DNA of 64,000 nucleotides from Lineus longissimus (lineage: Eukaryota > Nemertea > Pilidiophora > Heteronemertea > Lineidae): NCBI RefSeq assembly GCF_910592395.1, contig NC_088318.1, forward strand, positions 4,610,756 through 4,674,755. The letters are read 5' to 3'. Positions 45,601 to 58,314 of this stretch are shown piece after piece (within the stretch, counting starts at the first letter, position 1; each line of letters starts with the position of its first letter). The notes under the pieces were generated by a model that was not told the origin of the DNA, did no database searches, and saw only the letters and a program-made list of their open reading frames with translations. A program made the position numbers and the translations under genes.

Positions 45601-48600
45601 AAACAAGTACTGTGAAGTGGAAGGTGACTGAGCAGCCGGCAGCTTGGTAATGATATAATAATAGTAACCCCGTCGGGCCTTAAAAATTCGAAGTTAAAAT
45701 GACAAAATGTCAAAATGTCAAAATGTCAAAAAGTTAAAAAGTTAAAATGTTAAAATGTTAAAATGTTAAAACGTTAAAACGTTAAAATGTTAAAACGTTA
45801 ACATGTTAAAATGTTAAAATGGTAAAATGTTAAAATATTGTTTTTTTCAGCCGCAGCAGATCTACGAGGCCCTTGTTCAATTTTGCATTCAGTATTACGG
45901 TAATGGAACATATTTGCCCCTGGATCATGTGCGAGATGTCGCCAACTTTACCGAGGAAATATTTGAGGTAGGAAATGTCTATGCATAAACACGAACATTT
46001 AGTCTTTTCAAAGATCAAAAAGCTATTTTGAGGTGTCTTTTAGTTTTTTAGCAACTGCTCACGGGATTTGCAAAATCTAAAAAGGAGAGTGAATTTTGAA
46101 AGCCTGATTTTTGAGGGTCCTATACTATGAAAAGTTTACAATCAATTTACTGAACAGGTAATTCTTAAGTCACGCTTTTCTTCTAATTTGGCAGCGATTT
46201 CCTTAGCGTAAAGAGGAAAGTTTTGATGACATATCACTACTTATAATGTCATGTATAATGCCATGCGGTACTTTTAATCATTACAGCTTATTCGGCCGAT
46301 GCAGCAGACACTCACATTCGCTGAAGCATTCGCCAATAAGATGTCATTGAGAGAGTTGAAAGACGTCTGTAGTTCTGTAAGTACATGCTCTAATGTAGGG
46401 ATGCACGCTCGACTATGTGGAAGTTCTGGCTCTCGGGAAGAGTTCGCGAAACAAACCTTCGGGGAGTGAAGAACGTGAAAGACAGCTTGTATTCTTTGCT
46501 GCCTCGGAAAGTGTACGCGTGTCAACAAATCTATGCATTCTTTGCTGCCTCGGAAAGTGTACGCATGTCAGCAATGCTTGTACGCATTCTTTGATGCCTC
46601 GGGAAGTGTTCGCGTAACAAAGGTAGTATGCATTCTTTGCTGCCTCGGGGAGTGTACGCATCACAAAGCTTGTATTCTTTTGTTTCATACAAAGTCAACG
46701 GCCGCTGTCATCTTGTCGCAGGTAATTTGTCACAGAAAGTCGATTGTAAGGTACTCTTTCCCAGGAATTACTGGCGGCGGTAACGTAGATGTAGTAGCCC
46801 CTCTTCAGGATTGAAATCATTGAAGATGCAAAGTCAAGACGGTGGTAGTCAGGTGTCATTTCTGTGTTGAGTTTTAGTACTAACTTACCTGCCGACTCAG
46901 CCTTCTTGGCTGTTTGTGTCAACCAGATCGGATGATGAGCCAATAGTGGTCAGGTACCATTAATTCCTATTTTGAGATAACGGGCGAACCCCACAGTGAG
47001 GCCGAGATGCATTGAGATAGCCAAATTCAATGAGTTTACAATATGTACACTAACTGGCTTAGACAAAGCCCCCGAAACGCCAACGCGAACGTCTATCCTA
47101 TTGTTTGACAAACTTATCAGGAGATCGAACAATGGGATATGCTACGTAGATGTTATTATACTTACCTGAATGACACACGGCCACCTTCTGGTTGTAGCAA
47201 CTTCAATAGTTCCTCGTGACTTAATTTCTTGCTTTTGTCGTGTACAGATTAACTGGGTCCAACTCTTCAGCCATCTTCTTGAAAAGCCCGTGGACGACAC
47301 TTACGAGATTTACGTTTACGAGAACGAGTATTTTGAGGCGTTGAACCAGCTGATCAAGAACACCGAAGACGAGTACGTATAGCTACGATACTTACATTAC
47401 ATGATTATTATATTGTAAGTACCAAATAAACGTCGACCGGAAGGTTTTGTAGCACAGTATCTTTACTCGATGATGTTCCGAAGCGGGTTTTGTTTATAAT
47501 GTGGGTTGCTAGCCCAACGCTAAACCCATGCACCTCCTTCCAGGCTTGGACAGGCTGCCGCAGTCGTGGAATGCAGAACAGGCGAACCTTTAACCTCGTA
47601 CAATGTCGTGGCTGTGTGACATACCCGTTGCGACTATTATATTACTTTCAAGACCCGTGTTTCTTTTTCTTCAGTGTTCTAAATGACTTCGCAGTCACCT
47701 GTATTACATTGAGCATGCTGTCGTTGACGACAAGCAAAGCCAAGACACAGCCCCTGGTGAGAAAATAGTGTTAAAATGACACAAACCCGTCCCTCAGATG
47801 GGTCATCGGGAATTGTAATTGGTCGGATTGGAAGGACTGCTCTCTGGGCCACTCAGTAAAGAGTGAGAGCAAGAGGAATGGTGTGGTTCATAAAAGGATG
47901 CATGATTGCTGGTCTAGATTGTCACCGGGCACTAAGCTCTATCGAAAGTGTGTAATTTTCGAAGCAGCCACGCAAATAATTCATAATAAAGAAAGGAATA
48001 TCGAGCAGAGAGCTGAGCGTCCAAAAGTAGTCTTTAACTCAAAACAATATTGGGCGATTTGTAGTGTAAATTAGTAGAAAAACCGGAGACTCTAGAGTCG
48101 CTCTTCCTATCACAATGAGTTTGCGGGAACGGACCGGGAATCGAGCCAGCGAACTCTGATGTTTCCACGCCGCAACTCCGACACCCGATGCTGTAATAAT
48201 TCAAAATCCTTGATGTCAGTAATCAAATACACTTTCTACTTCGTCAGACCTGTTCATATTTTCTTCTGAGACTAAAATGTGTTTTTCCAGGGTTGGTACC
48301 TCGAACCCAAATTCGAAGTATGTTTCCGCATCACTAACCTGCTCCTGAGGACGGCTTCAGAGGCGCTGTTTATGCACAAGTATTACAAAGGCGGTTCAAG
48401 TGTAAAACAAAGTGTAAGCACAAACCCGAATTCTAATGCAGCAATCTCATCAACTTATATACGGGGAATGTCAGTTGTCCAGTTGTTCTCCAATGACGCA
48501 TACATGTACACTTGTAAATATAAACGTACTGCTTTTATGTCATATCATTCATAGACCTTACGCTCGGTGGGCTGCAGCATCAAAGAGAGTTCAGGCTGAC

Positions 48601-51600
48601 TCTCTTTTTTTCATCGTAAACTGTATGTATCAGCATAACCAGGAACTCGTGCGTGTCAGTTGAGTATAAAGATGGGCACCTGTTTGGAGAAGGGGGAGGA
48701 ACAAGTCAAGCAAGGATTCTATGTCTGTGGTATAATTGACCAGAAAGAACAAGGGAAACTTGTACTGAGATGGCTGAAATTTCATAAAAGGTTGGCCTCA
48801 ATACGGATGGGCGATAAGTGGCATGGTTAGAGCACCAGGCTCGTAATCAGGACGTCGTGGTGTCGACTCTCGGAAGGACTGACAGGCGCTATTTTATTTT
48901 TGTGTCCTTGAGCAATGCACTCAACCTTACTTGCTTCTCTTCGCCAAGGAGCCAATGGGCACCCAGTTGGCAGAGATGGTGAACTACATGATTGCCCGTC
49001 CTGAGCGCTAAGTAGCGGTACTTAAAGAACTTTAAATCAACTTTATCAACTTGGGTTTTTTTTCAGGTGAAGAACATGATGCATTACGTCCGGCAGGCAT
49101 TTCTTGACACCATAGCAGATTCCACCTGGGTCGAGGCCACGACCAGAGATAAGATCATGGATAAAGCTTCCAGGATGGGAACTTTGACATCACATGCAGA
49201 TCTGCTGATGAATCTCTCGGCAGTCAACGAAATGACGCCAAAGGTACCTCATATAGTCCGTTTCAGGAGCAGCTGACAATGCACAGAAAACCAACGAGAA
49301 TGGCTTGGGTTTTCGTCGGTATTTTGCTTAAAATATATGGCTCAGTCTTGATGAAACATTATCCGATTCTGCGCGAATTAGTACTTTCGGATACTTCGGA
49401 CCTTGAAGTTTCAGATGAGATATAACATTTTGTTCAACGGCTGCGTTATTGTGTGAAATCCCCAAAAATCCGAGAGCCATTTCTTCGTAAAACGGTATGA
49501 AATAGCTGGGCAAGATGGGTTTGGGGGGAAGAAAGGTATTGAGTCCGCAATGGTGCGGCCGTTCTTTTTTTCTCATTATAACTTCGGCTTCGACCGGCTA
49601 CCGGGGGTATCATAAGGACATTTCTGTGGTAGGCCTGGTCTGCAATCAATGAAATTTGACTGAAACAATGGGACAGAAAACAGAGTTGTAAAAACCTGAC
49701 CGTTCAGGAGGAGTTTCACTTCACCAAAAACATCGGCCGCCACCTCCAGTCAGTTTTTTGCCTATATCTTATCAGCTCCACACCCTCAGTGTTCGGTAAG
49801 AGCCAATTATGTATCAATTTCCACATTCGACCTGCTATACTCTTTCAGTATCTCTCGCGTGCTGACTTCGTAAAGAGTTATATGAATGCACTGGTATGGT
49901 ATAGCAAAATAACCTACAGGACAGTCAACTCGGTGTGGACTGAAGAATTGTAGTAAGTAAAAACCATTGAGGATTATTATCATTCTCGAATGAGCAGAGC
50001 GAAGGACATTCTCTCAGCCAACACTGATTTCTCAACACACCATGTAATCACAAGGGCACGAATATAACAGAATCAAACAGTGAGCGACCGATCAGCCTCC
50101 TCAAAACAGCTGTGTGCATCAGAGTCCATTTATAGTATTTTTATTGGAAGTCTCTGTGTGCATCGATTAATTGCTGATTGAACGCCTTCACGCGCCTGTG
50201 ATAAAGCAATGGCCTGTGTCAGCAGACACGGAACGACAGCATCAATAAAACTAGGTCTGGGCTGCGAGAATTCTAGATTATCATGGCATGAAAAAAGGGC
50301 GAACCACTTAAAATAACATCGAACGTCTCAATGGGACATATATCGAAATTTGGGTGGGTAGTGGGCGAGGACTTATGGTACGATGGGTACTGAGTAAGCT
50401 ACCCCTTGTTTCGTCCATGCTATTCCCTTACACGTTTCAATGATAAAAATAACTACATATCGTCAAATCGTAAAAGTACATTCCAAATCACAATTGTTGC
50501 TATTGATCTTTCCAGTTTTCGGGAAATACCAGGTATATCAATGCCAAACGCCCAATACCACTTGGCAGGAAATATCTTCCGTAAGTATACATTATTGAAA
50601 TGGTGAGGGAAATTGACAAAATCGTACAACATGGACAAGAACGATATTGGTATTGCCAAGTGTACATATAAAGGGGCGTTCATTTCACACTTCAAACTTG
50701 TTAAGTAAAAACAACTATAAATCTGGTAGTTCCTTTTGCACAAACTGTGAAATTTAGTTATAAATAGTAGTCAAACAAATCATTGATTAGTAAAAAAAAC
50801 ATTAAAATGGTAAAGAATCACTATTTCGATATTTAAAACAACTAGTTTCACAGTCGGTGCAATAGCGACTACCAGTGTAGTAAAAAAATACCAGTGTTGT
50901 TGTTCATTTTACATATGAACATGTAGGTTCAATCTACGTACATGTGCGTACGCAAGTGTGCGGGTAAAATATGATTTGGACACTTTTATTCGCCGTATAA
51001 TGTGTCTAGTTTATAAAAATTTATTGATTTCGAACTTTATGAAATTACATTCGTACAAAAGCAAGTTTCGTGTGTTTTTATATTTGCAGCCGAGCATGGT
51101 GGCTTCAACTGAGGTATTTTCTTTACTCACCAGTATCGAATGACGAAGCCCATAATGCAATGCAAATCGTGCTCAGGGTATTGAAGTATCACACACATGT
51201 AATACACATCGTATATTTCAGAAATTCCTGCCGGTATACTTGACGAACCATTCTACACAGTTGGCGGACCAATGTAAGTCGCCAGCAGCGTATCAATCGT
51301 AGTACATTACATGTACATTGGAAGGTATACTGGTTAACATCTCTGGGTACCGTACAAATGACGTGTGTGTTGATGGATCAGCTATTTAGTGGTCCACATC
51401 AGAGAAGTTATATGTCAAAGTAGTTATACCCCGGTAGCCAACAATCTAAACTATAACTTTGGGCTAAAACACAGTGAATTAATAGAAAACACTTTTTCTC
51501 AGAATATTCGTGTGGCACTCATTGATATTGACTTACTTTGACCTATACCCCGTTAGTTCACGTGAAGGACAGGTCGCCCGTGGCCCTTTGTCCTGAGCAA

Positions 51601-54600
51601 GTCCCTCAGGAACATGTGTCCAGTGGCAACCATATCGCCTTGGCCTTCTGTTCAATTGATCGTCGCCAAGTGGTCTTCGGTTTGCCTAAAGACATCGTTT
51701 GCCTTGCGAATTCCGCCTGATCTTAACGTCGTTATGTTTCCTTTTTACCTTATCGATAGGTATATCAACTTTGGTTCTCTAGGATCGGTGATAGGACATG
51801 AAATTATGCACGGGTATGATACACGAGGTCGTGAGTTTGACGAAATCGGTCAGAAGAAAACTTGGTGGTCAGAAGAATCCATCCAAGCGTTCGACGAGAG
51901 GAAACAATGCTTCGTTGAGCAGTTCGACAATATGACCGTCTACATTCCTCGGGAAAATAAACGTTTCAATGTAAGAAAACCAGTACGACTTTCGGGGGGA
52001 AGATGTTATGTTAAATATTGTGGTGTATTGAGGTGAAATTTCAGTCTTTTTTTCGTCAAAATGGTCGCTTGAGTCTTAACGATGGGCCAAATCTGAAAAT
52101 ACGCATTTTTGAGAGAGAAAAACTGTCGAAGATTTCACGAAGTGACCAATCAACAAATTTATCACTTTGAGAAAACTGCACTCAAAGATTCCGTGTAGTA
52201 TGACTCTGTGCGTTACATCAGAAAGAGTATAATGGCACGAAATGCATGAATAGAGGTTAAAGAGTTATAGAATTGACAAGGCTTTGAATATCACCTTGAT
52301 AACTAGTGTCTATAAGTAGAAATGGCTAGTACAAGTCAGATGGCGCTATTATCTCAATTTCAGAAAAATTGCAGACTGGTCACTATGTGAAATCATCGAG
52401 GAAACTCACTTAAGTTCCATAAAGTAGATGAAAAATTCCATTAATGAATTAACACGATTAATCATACTGTCACGATATATAACTCGCTAAAAAGGCCGAT
52501 CGTTTCTTACGATCGGATTATCCGGTGTCTTGAAAATGAAAAAAAAGGAAATCTGAATACGTTTTGGTCCCTTTCATTTTCAAGGTATCTGGTAACCTAA
52601 CCCTCTCCGAAAACATCGCCGACGCAGGGGGCATCCGTGCAGCCTACCGGGCTTATGAGTCATGGAGAGCAGGGAACGGCGCGGAAGCGATGTTGGTGGG
52701 GATGCCAGGCTCCATGACGTGGAAGAAACTGTTTTTTCTCGCAGCAGTCCAGGTATGTACAGTACATGAACTGCCACTAAATTTCGTGCCTATTCCAATA
52801 TTTTGGCGAGTTTTTTTGAATAATCTAAATCTGACGATCTTTATTTCGACGGATAACGAAATATATTTCGGTATTCCCCATTAATTTTTCTTTGCGAATC
52901 TTTGCGCAAAGATTTGGCGGATTACAGTACGGCCGTTTAAACGGGACCAAACCAAACCAGGCCCAACCACACCAGACCAGATAAGTCTTGTATGTCGTAT
53001 TGGCTGATATGAATAAAGTCTAGCAAATGCTTTTACTTCAATTTTGTACAGAAAGGCCAAGTGTAAATGTACATGGAGTTTTAGATAAAAGCATTTGCTA
53101 TAGTCTTTATTCATATCACCCATCGAGTTTGTACATCGAACTAGACCAGATCATATTCGTGCGCATTTACACGGCAGACCAATCTAGACCGATCTGGATC
53201 GATCCAGATCGGTTTGGTCCCCTGTAAACTCTCCTAGTATCTTGCTGGGCATGATTGTTTACTTCCTGCGGGACATCACGAGAAAGCAAAATAATGGCTT
53301 CATCATTTTTGTCTTAGAGCAAAAAGAACACATGCCGTCGTAGTCGTAATAAAACTCGATTCTAAAGTTTTTTTCTCTCGTATTACTTTAAACCGGTGTA
53401 GAAGTTTGAAGTGTGCAAAGGATATAGAATGAGGCCATGACCGTCACATAGCTCTCTCTAATGACGGTCGTGGCGTTTGCAGAACCATATACCAAAATCT
53501 GTCCGAGTTCAATCGGGCCGGACACTTTTCCCATGTGGACATTTTCTCCTTATACACCGGCAATGTTCAGTATGTTTGTACTCTCGTCTTTCTTCATAGC
53601 CATTCTGTCAGGAGAGCACCGGGCTGTTCATGCTGTACATTACCAGAGTGGGACCTCACACTCCATCAATGGCAAGGTACGTTTGTACATGTATAGACAA
53701 ACAGTGTGTACAGTGGGAAAGTTTTCCCGCTGTTTGGAGTTTGTTCACGTACCGTGTACAAGCGAGTTTCAACAAAGAAAAAAAAATCTCTCCCGTATGA
53801 CTTATTCGTATCAATTTTACGTATGATGTAACTTAATTTGTGTAGCGGTCATACGTATCAAAACTGATACGGATACGTCATACGAACGTGAAATTCACCC
53901 CTGCTGAAACTCCCTATATCAACACCTATACAACTTATGATATCTCCTAAACTATTCAACCAATTTCAGTGCGGTTTTACAAGGTTGTCGCATATGTCGT
54001 TGTCTGTATGATCATGATTACAATGTAGTGCATTATTGTCTTCATTATGCAATTGTCAGTATACAAAAGTTAAGAAAACTTTTTGTTTCATGAAAAAAAC
54101 GACGAAAAAACAATGACAACAACATTTGCGACAACCTTGTGCAAACCGCATTTAAAACGGTTGAATTTATAATTTAGGAGATATCATAAGTTTTAGGTGT
54201 GTTGATATTATTATGTGCTAGACTGTACATGCAAGGCGCATTACCTTTTTGTGAAGTCAGCGGCAAAATATCGTAGTGATAATTTCTCTGTTACGTGTAC
54301 AGTTTACCAAAAGTGAAGTTTCTGACCTCTCGAAGTTGCAGCTTAAAAGAGAAACTGCCGCGGTAGGCCTAAAATGTCATGTAAAAAATTTATACATTTC
54401 TATTGAATATGAACAACTCCTGTACCTTTTCCAATGTGCAGCAGAGCACTGTATGCTGAATGTGACCACGAGATAAATTTTCCATCTGGTTTCGACTTTG
54501 ACACTGATAATATGTAGGGGCTAAGCTAGATAGGTATTGCCCCCCCCCCTCCAAAAAAAGTCACAAAAAAAATTGTGTTTTTGATCATGATTTTTGCCGA

Positions 54601-54849
54601 AAAAGTGAAAGTGTAATACCCCCGGCCGAAAATATTGCTAAGCTCCTGATGATAGTGCGTATTCAACATAATATAAGAACAGAACCAAGAGTGTCTAGGC
54701 CTAAATTGTCTTGAATCAAATCGAGACTAAATTTCGTATTTATTTACAGAGTCAAGGGATTGGTGATGAATACCGATGACTTTTCCTCAGCCTTTCAATG
54801 TCCCAAAGGCAGTCCGATGAATCCTACGGAAAAATGTCAATTGTGGTAG
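42672..54849 (+). CDS. M13 zinc metallopeptidase (neprilysin / endothelin-converting-enzyme-like), complete, 18 exons
   Basis: Exons: 42672-42869, 43189-43402, 43852-43974, 44891-45060, 45304-45348, 45851-45967, 46287-46376, 47248-47372, 47675-47756, 48291-48413, 49067-49243, 49849-49952, 50516-50580, 51222-51273, 51760-51970, 52585-52752, 53600-53676, 54750-54849. All are GT-AG with matching phases, giving 2241 nt and 746 residues (human neprilysin is about 750). It is a type II membrane ectoenzyme: a short cytosolic N-terminus, one TM helix at ~24-50, then the Cys-rich start (DPCDDFFQYACGGW). Key motifs are MPNAQYHLAGN (~532-542), zinc site GHEIMHGYD (His575, Glu576, His579), ENIAD (Glu641, Asp645), GPHTPS with His708, and C-terminal MNPTEKCQLW ending in Trp746. 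All catalytic residues are present, so it should cleave small peptides outside the cell. HEIMH replaces the usual HEITH. Mammalian paralogue cannot be decided. Confidence 0.93.
44290..44490. repeat. Dispersed ~200-bp repeat, copy 2
   Basis: Aligns by eye in the same orientation with 190-400 (shared AATACGCAC, AATGCCGTTGTG, TATAATAACTG, CTGGACCACCAG, AATTACGAA). It lies in an intron of the M13 peptidase gene. Confidence 0.5.
45690..45838. repeat. 10-bp AT-rich tandem repeat (GTTAAAATGT type)
   Basis: It starts as AAATGTCAAAATGTC and drifts to GTTAAAATGTTAAAACGTTA units, about 15 copies. It ends just before the polypyrimidine tract of M13 exon 6 (45851). Confidence 0.9.
46486..46683. repeat. 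~55-65-bp tandem repeat, about four degenerate units
   Basis: The units carry GCATTCTTTGCTGCCTCGG and GAGTGTACGC/AAGTGTACGC. They lie in the intron following M13 exon 7. Confidence 0.75.
48100..48185 (-). mobile_element. Possible tRNA-like SINE fragment (reverse)
   Basis: The minus strand reads GTCGGAGTTGCGGCGTGG, then TTCGCTGGCTCGATTCCCGG, resembling a tRNA head with a B-box. No body shared with the other SINEs is visible, so this is tentative. It is in an M13 intron. Confidence 0.3.
48811..49035 (+). mobile_element. tRNA-derived SINE, different family
   Basis: The head GTGGCATGGTTAGAGCACC and GGTGTCGACTCTCGG are A- and B-box-like. It is followed by GTCCTTGAGCAATGCACTCA and CGCTAAGTAGCGGTACTTAA, a body typical of tRNA-SINEs and unlike the family at 1612 and 8566. 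It is in the intron just before M13 exon 11. Confidence 0.6.
53002..53121. mobile_element. 120-bp inverted-repeat MITE, copy 1
   Basis: GATATGAATAAAGTCTAGCA at the left pairs with TATAGTCTTTATTCATATC at the right. The centre has AATTTTGTACAGAAAGGCC. It is nearly identical to 55497-55614. It sits inside a larger inverted repeat (GTTTAAACGGGACCAAACC near 52935 and GGTTTGGTCCCCTGTAAAC near 53211). Confidence 0.8.
53916..54208. mobile_element. ~290-bp foldback element in an M13 intron
   Basis: The left arm ATATCAACACC...ACTTATGATATCTCCTAAA...CAAGGTTGTCGCA pairs with the right arm TGCGACAACCTTG...TTTAGGAGATATCATAAGT...GTGTTGATAT over ~95 bp with small indels. No ORF and no clear target duplication. 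Confidence 0.65.
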
Positions 54850-55496
54850 AGCGGAAATGAGCAGACGACAGCAGACGACACAGAATAGTTTAAGTTAGTT
54901 GTGTGGTTCATTCAGAAAAAAAAAAGTTTTAGAGGATTTGAAAAACCAAGGTTTTTGACCAACTCAACACTATTCATCCCCCAAAGGTATTTCGGCGAAA
55001 TGAAGAAAATGAAAGAAAAAAATACTGAATTCGGATTTTGTATCATAATCGAGATAAGGATCTGCTGGTGCCTGAGTGGGCGTGACTAAACCTGAATAGA
55101 GAGAGCGCCCCATCACTGACAATCATCTTTATTGACAGTAAGAACACCATAACATGATCAATATTGAGTTGTAATGGACGATACATTGGTAACGCCATTA
55201 TTGTTATGTTCTGATGTTCAAATACGATAACATGTTATCGACATTTGATCAATTTGATGACCAGATTCACTTGAATGATTGTATTGAGCAGATAAATAAA
55301 CACATGATGCGCAGCAGAACAAATGTAAATAGCAAGGTTCAATCAGATTTGTCTCCCAGTGATTACGTGTCCCACTCACGGAGTCTGGCACGCTTTGGTC
55401 CATTAGAACCATAACGCTGGAATATTTACCGCACTGCACCTATTTTTACAAAAGTTAGTACAGAACAATACATTTTCCTGGTTAAATGTCATCATT

Positions 55497-55614
55497 GGGT
55501 GATATGAATAAAGACTAGCAAATGCTTTTACTTCAATTTTGTACAGAAAGGCCTAGTGTAAATGTACATGGAGTTTTAGATAAAAGCATTTACTAGTCTT
55601 TATTCATATCACCC
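55497..55614. mobile_element. 118-bp inverted-repeat MITE, copy 2
   Basis: GGGTGATATGAATAAAGACT and its complement AGTCTTTATTCATATCACCC form the ends. Internal sequence is almost identical to the copy at 53002-53121, implying recent movement. ATT occurs on both sides and may be a 3-bp target duplication. Confidence 0.85.
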
Positions 55615-55715
55615 ATTGTCAAATGTAGTATTAAATATTTGGTTGATTTTTGCATTATTATAGACATTAGGCAGGTTTCGCAAACTACGAGGAGCTATGA
55701 TCGATGAAGTAGGCC

Positions 55716-56050
55716 TACAGTCCAAATCACAAATGACATCCATCCTGCTTCTCGTCATTGACGCGCTACGTACGCGCGAGTTGCACGTCAACGACGCACC
55801 GGTGACCACTCTCCCGGTCTTCGTTCCTATACTCTTTCTATATGCACCCATTGAAATTCGTAATATAAGTCAGTAGGCCGAGTGAGACTTGGCAACGTTG
55901 AACACCATTGACGATGCTTGGAGAATGACCGATGACGTGCTTATATATCTCTATGTTTCCCGTAAATTACGTGCGACCTACGCGCTGGGTATAGCGCGTC
56001 AATGACGCACCAACGACGCGAATTTAGGGATAGCAGTGATTTGGACTGCA
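55716..56050. mobile_element. ~335-bp foldback element
   Basis: The ends TACAGTCCAAATCAC and GTGATTTGGACTGCA pair with one mismatch. Inner parts TCATTGACGCGCTACGTACG and GCTGGGTATAGCGCGTCAATGA also pair. No ORF. Confidence 0.6.
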
Positions 56051-56926
56051 CGAGTACAATGTAGATGTGTGTAAATTCCTTTATCACCGCCTGTTTTGGA
56101 AAATTTCCCCTAATCCTTCGTACATCTAAGAGTAAACAAAAGATTATCTGCGAGTGCAGCGTAAGAGAATAAGTATCGGTCTTGAGAACACCACTGACCG
56201 TCATAGTTCGTTCTTTGTCAGTCGTGAGGGTTTCGAAACCTGCCTAATGTAAGAAGTAAATATCCTCAATCTTTGAGTGCCTTTTACTGTCGTGAGCTGT
56301 ACTAGACGATAAAGAAACCCAGATGCACTCGATGGATTCAAACAATCACAAAATTTTGATGAAGTTTTGCTTGGCGCGCAAGGCATTTCGGCTACTTCAA
56401 TCCGCCATTACGATGCCGACTCGGACACCGTAGTTCGTATGTGTGTGAACGGTGAAAAACCTCCAAATCCTCAAACAACGACAGTGTACCAACTAATTAT
56501 GTGCACGTTTATTATGAACATTTGCCAACTACGAATTATATGATATCTTACTAACAATATTTCGTGGTGTAAGCGCAGTATGTTTTTGATCATACGGGGT
56601 GTTTGGGGTATTGGCCGAACCCCTTACAAGATATACGATTTTGTGACGTACCAGCTTTTTCATCAGATTTCGAGCAAATAAAATACGAATGCAAGTCGGA
56701 TATTACCAGTATTATGCATACAATGTAACTCGGATGATATCTGACTTAGACAAGTATAGCCTATATTTATTAGTAACTAACAATGTTTAGCATTATATAC
56801 ATTCTCTTTTACACATTAAGTGGTCAGTCCCAAGAGTGTACATAAAACATGATTGACGGGTAACACAGCCCAGTTCTATGTTCCATTGGCTACCAGAATA
56901 CATTTCAAATGGTGGTTATTACTAAC

Positions 56927-57506
56927 GCTGAAAGGGTGGATGTTGTCCTTGGTGCCGACAAATGGTACCCAGGTTCGGGATCGACTGGACAATAAGCACC
57001 CTGGGTGCCATTACACTAGACAAACAGCACCCAGCTTCTTTTTGCCTGGCTTACGGATCTTAGGGACGACGTTTCTTGCAATCTCGTTTTATCTCGCGCC
57101 GTGGTACTTGCGGCATTAGCAGTGCTCGAAATAAAAAGAACAGATCAACAGAAAAAAACGCGTTTAGGCCTATAGGTCTTTGAAAGCACATTTCGGATAT
57201 ATCTCTCCTATATACCTTTTCTGAATAAATCATCCGAAATGTGCTTTCAAAGACCTATAGGCCTAAACGCGTTTTTTTCTGTTTATCTGTTCTTTTTATT
57301 TCGCGCACTGCTAATGCCACAAGTACCACGGCGCGAGATAAAACGAGATTGTAAGAAACGTCCTCGTCCCTAAGATCCGTAAGCCAGGCAAAAAGAAGCT
57401 GGGTGCTATTTGTCTAGTGTAATGGCACCCAGGGTGCTTATTGTCCAGTCGATCTCGAACCTGGGTACCATTTGTCGGCACCCAGGACGACATCCACCCT
57501 TTCAGC
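56927..57506. mobile_element. 580-bp long-armed foldback element with near-perfect 9-bp target duplication
   Basis: The arms of ~280 bp are almost fully complementary. They start GCTGAAAGGGTGGATGTTGT and end with its near reverse complement (CATCCACCCTTTCAGC). The centre is ~35 bp around 57205-57235. ATTACTAAC (56918-56926) and ATAACTAAC (57507-57515) match in 8 of 9 bases. Both arms read as a similar ~70-residue open frame by chance of the palindrome. Confidence 0.85.
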
Positions 57507-58093
57507 ATAACTAACAGGTGGTACATGAATTTCTGACCAATCGGGATTTATATAGGGCCTATATTGGTATATTTGACCTTACAAAATTAATAGTGGGTGG
57601 TATTACCAAGTTTACAAGGACTGACCTCTGAATGTGTAAAAGAGAGTATATTCTTAGAAGAATTACAGATGTTAATAACTAACAACCATAAGCATTACAT
57701 ATGTAAACATCTTTGAATGCTGATGCTTATTTAACATTTGATAGCACATGTACATGTATTTTCTTTCTTTCAGAAAGCATTCCCTCAAGAATTATTGCGG
57801 GCAAATTCGTTCATGTTTGCTATTACATCAGAAGCAGTAAACTCAATTTTTGCCACATTCTTTTAAAAAAATTCGAGAACAATATAGTTTTTTCTATAAT
57901 CTATTGATATGTTGGTCACGAAAAGTATGTTCCAGTTTTTCGTTTCAATAAATAATATTTGGCTCTTTGCATTAATCATTTTCTTTAAAAATTCGATTAA
58001 AACCTACGACGTTTTTGATACAAAGGGATGCAAAATGATACATGCAGTTAAGAAAATATAGTATGCTCTAAAATGCCAAGCATTCGAATGAGC

Positions 58094-58311
58094 TACTGTA
58101 AACACTGCAATAAGTGGCCTTCGCGGGCCGTTAGAAAAGGCCTGTAGATTTTTATCCATTCATGATAAGTCGAAGCGTAGTAAAAGCTAACTTGTTCCAT
58201 TGAAATACAACTCTTGCTTTTGATACGATGTATCAATCAAAATGGTATCATCAAAAAACAGGCCTTTTCTGATTTCCCGCAACAGCCACTTATTGCAACA
58301 TTTACAATATA
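58094..58311. mobile_element. ~218-bp inverted-repeat element
   Basis: TACTGTAAACACTGCAATAA plus GTGGC...AGAAAAGGCCTGT pairs with ACAGGCCTTTTCT...GCCAC plus TTATTGCAACATTTACAATA. The loop is ~100 bp. No ORF. Confidence 0.65.
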
Positions 58312-58314
58312 TTA

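Noticed and set aside
53461-53676. ORF containing SGEHRAVHAVHYQSGTSHS as the coding frame of M13 exon 17
   Set aside because: The frame starting PFCQESTGLF gives GPHTPSMAR, keeps the conserved His and fits both phases.
56853-57526. Two similar ~70-90-residue ORFs on opposite strands (GTQVRDRLDNKHPGCHY)
   Set aside because: They are the two arms of a foldback element, so the similarity reflects the palindrome rather than protein selection.
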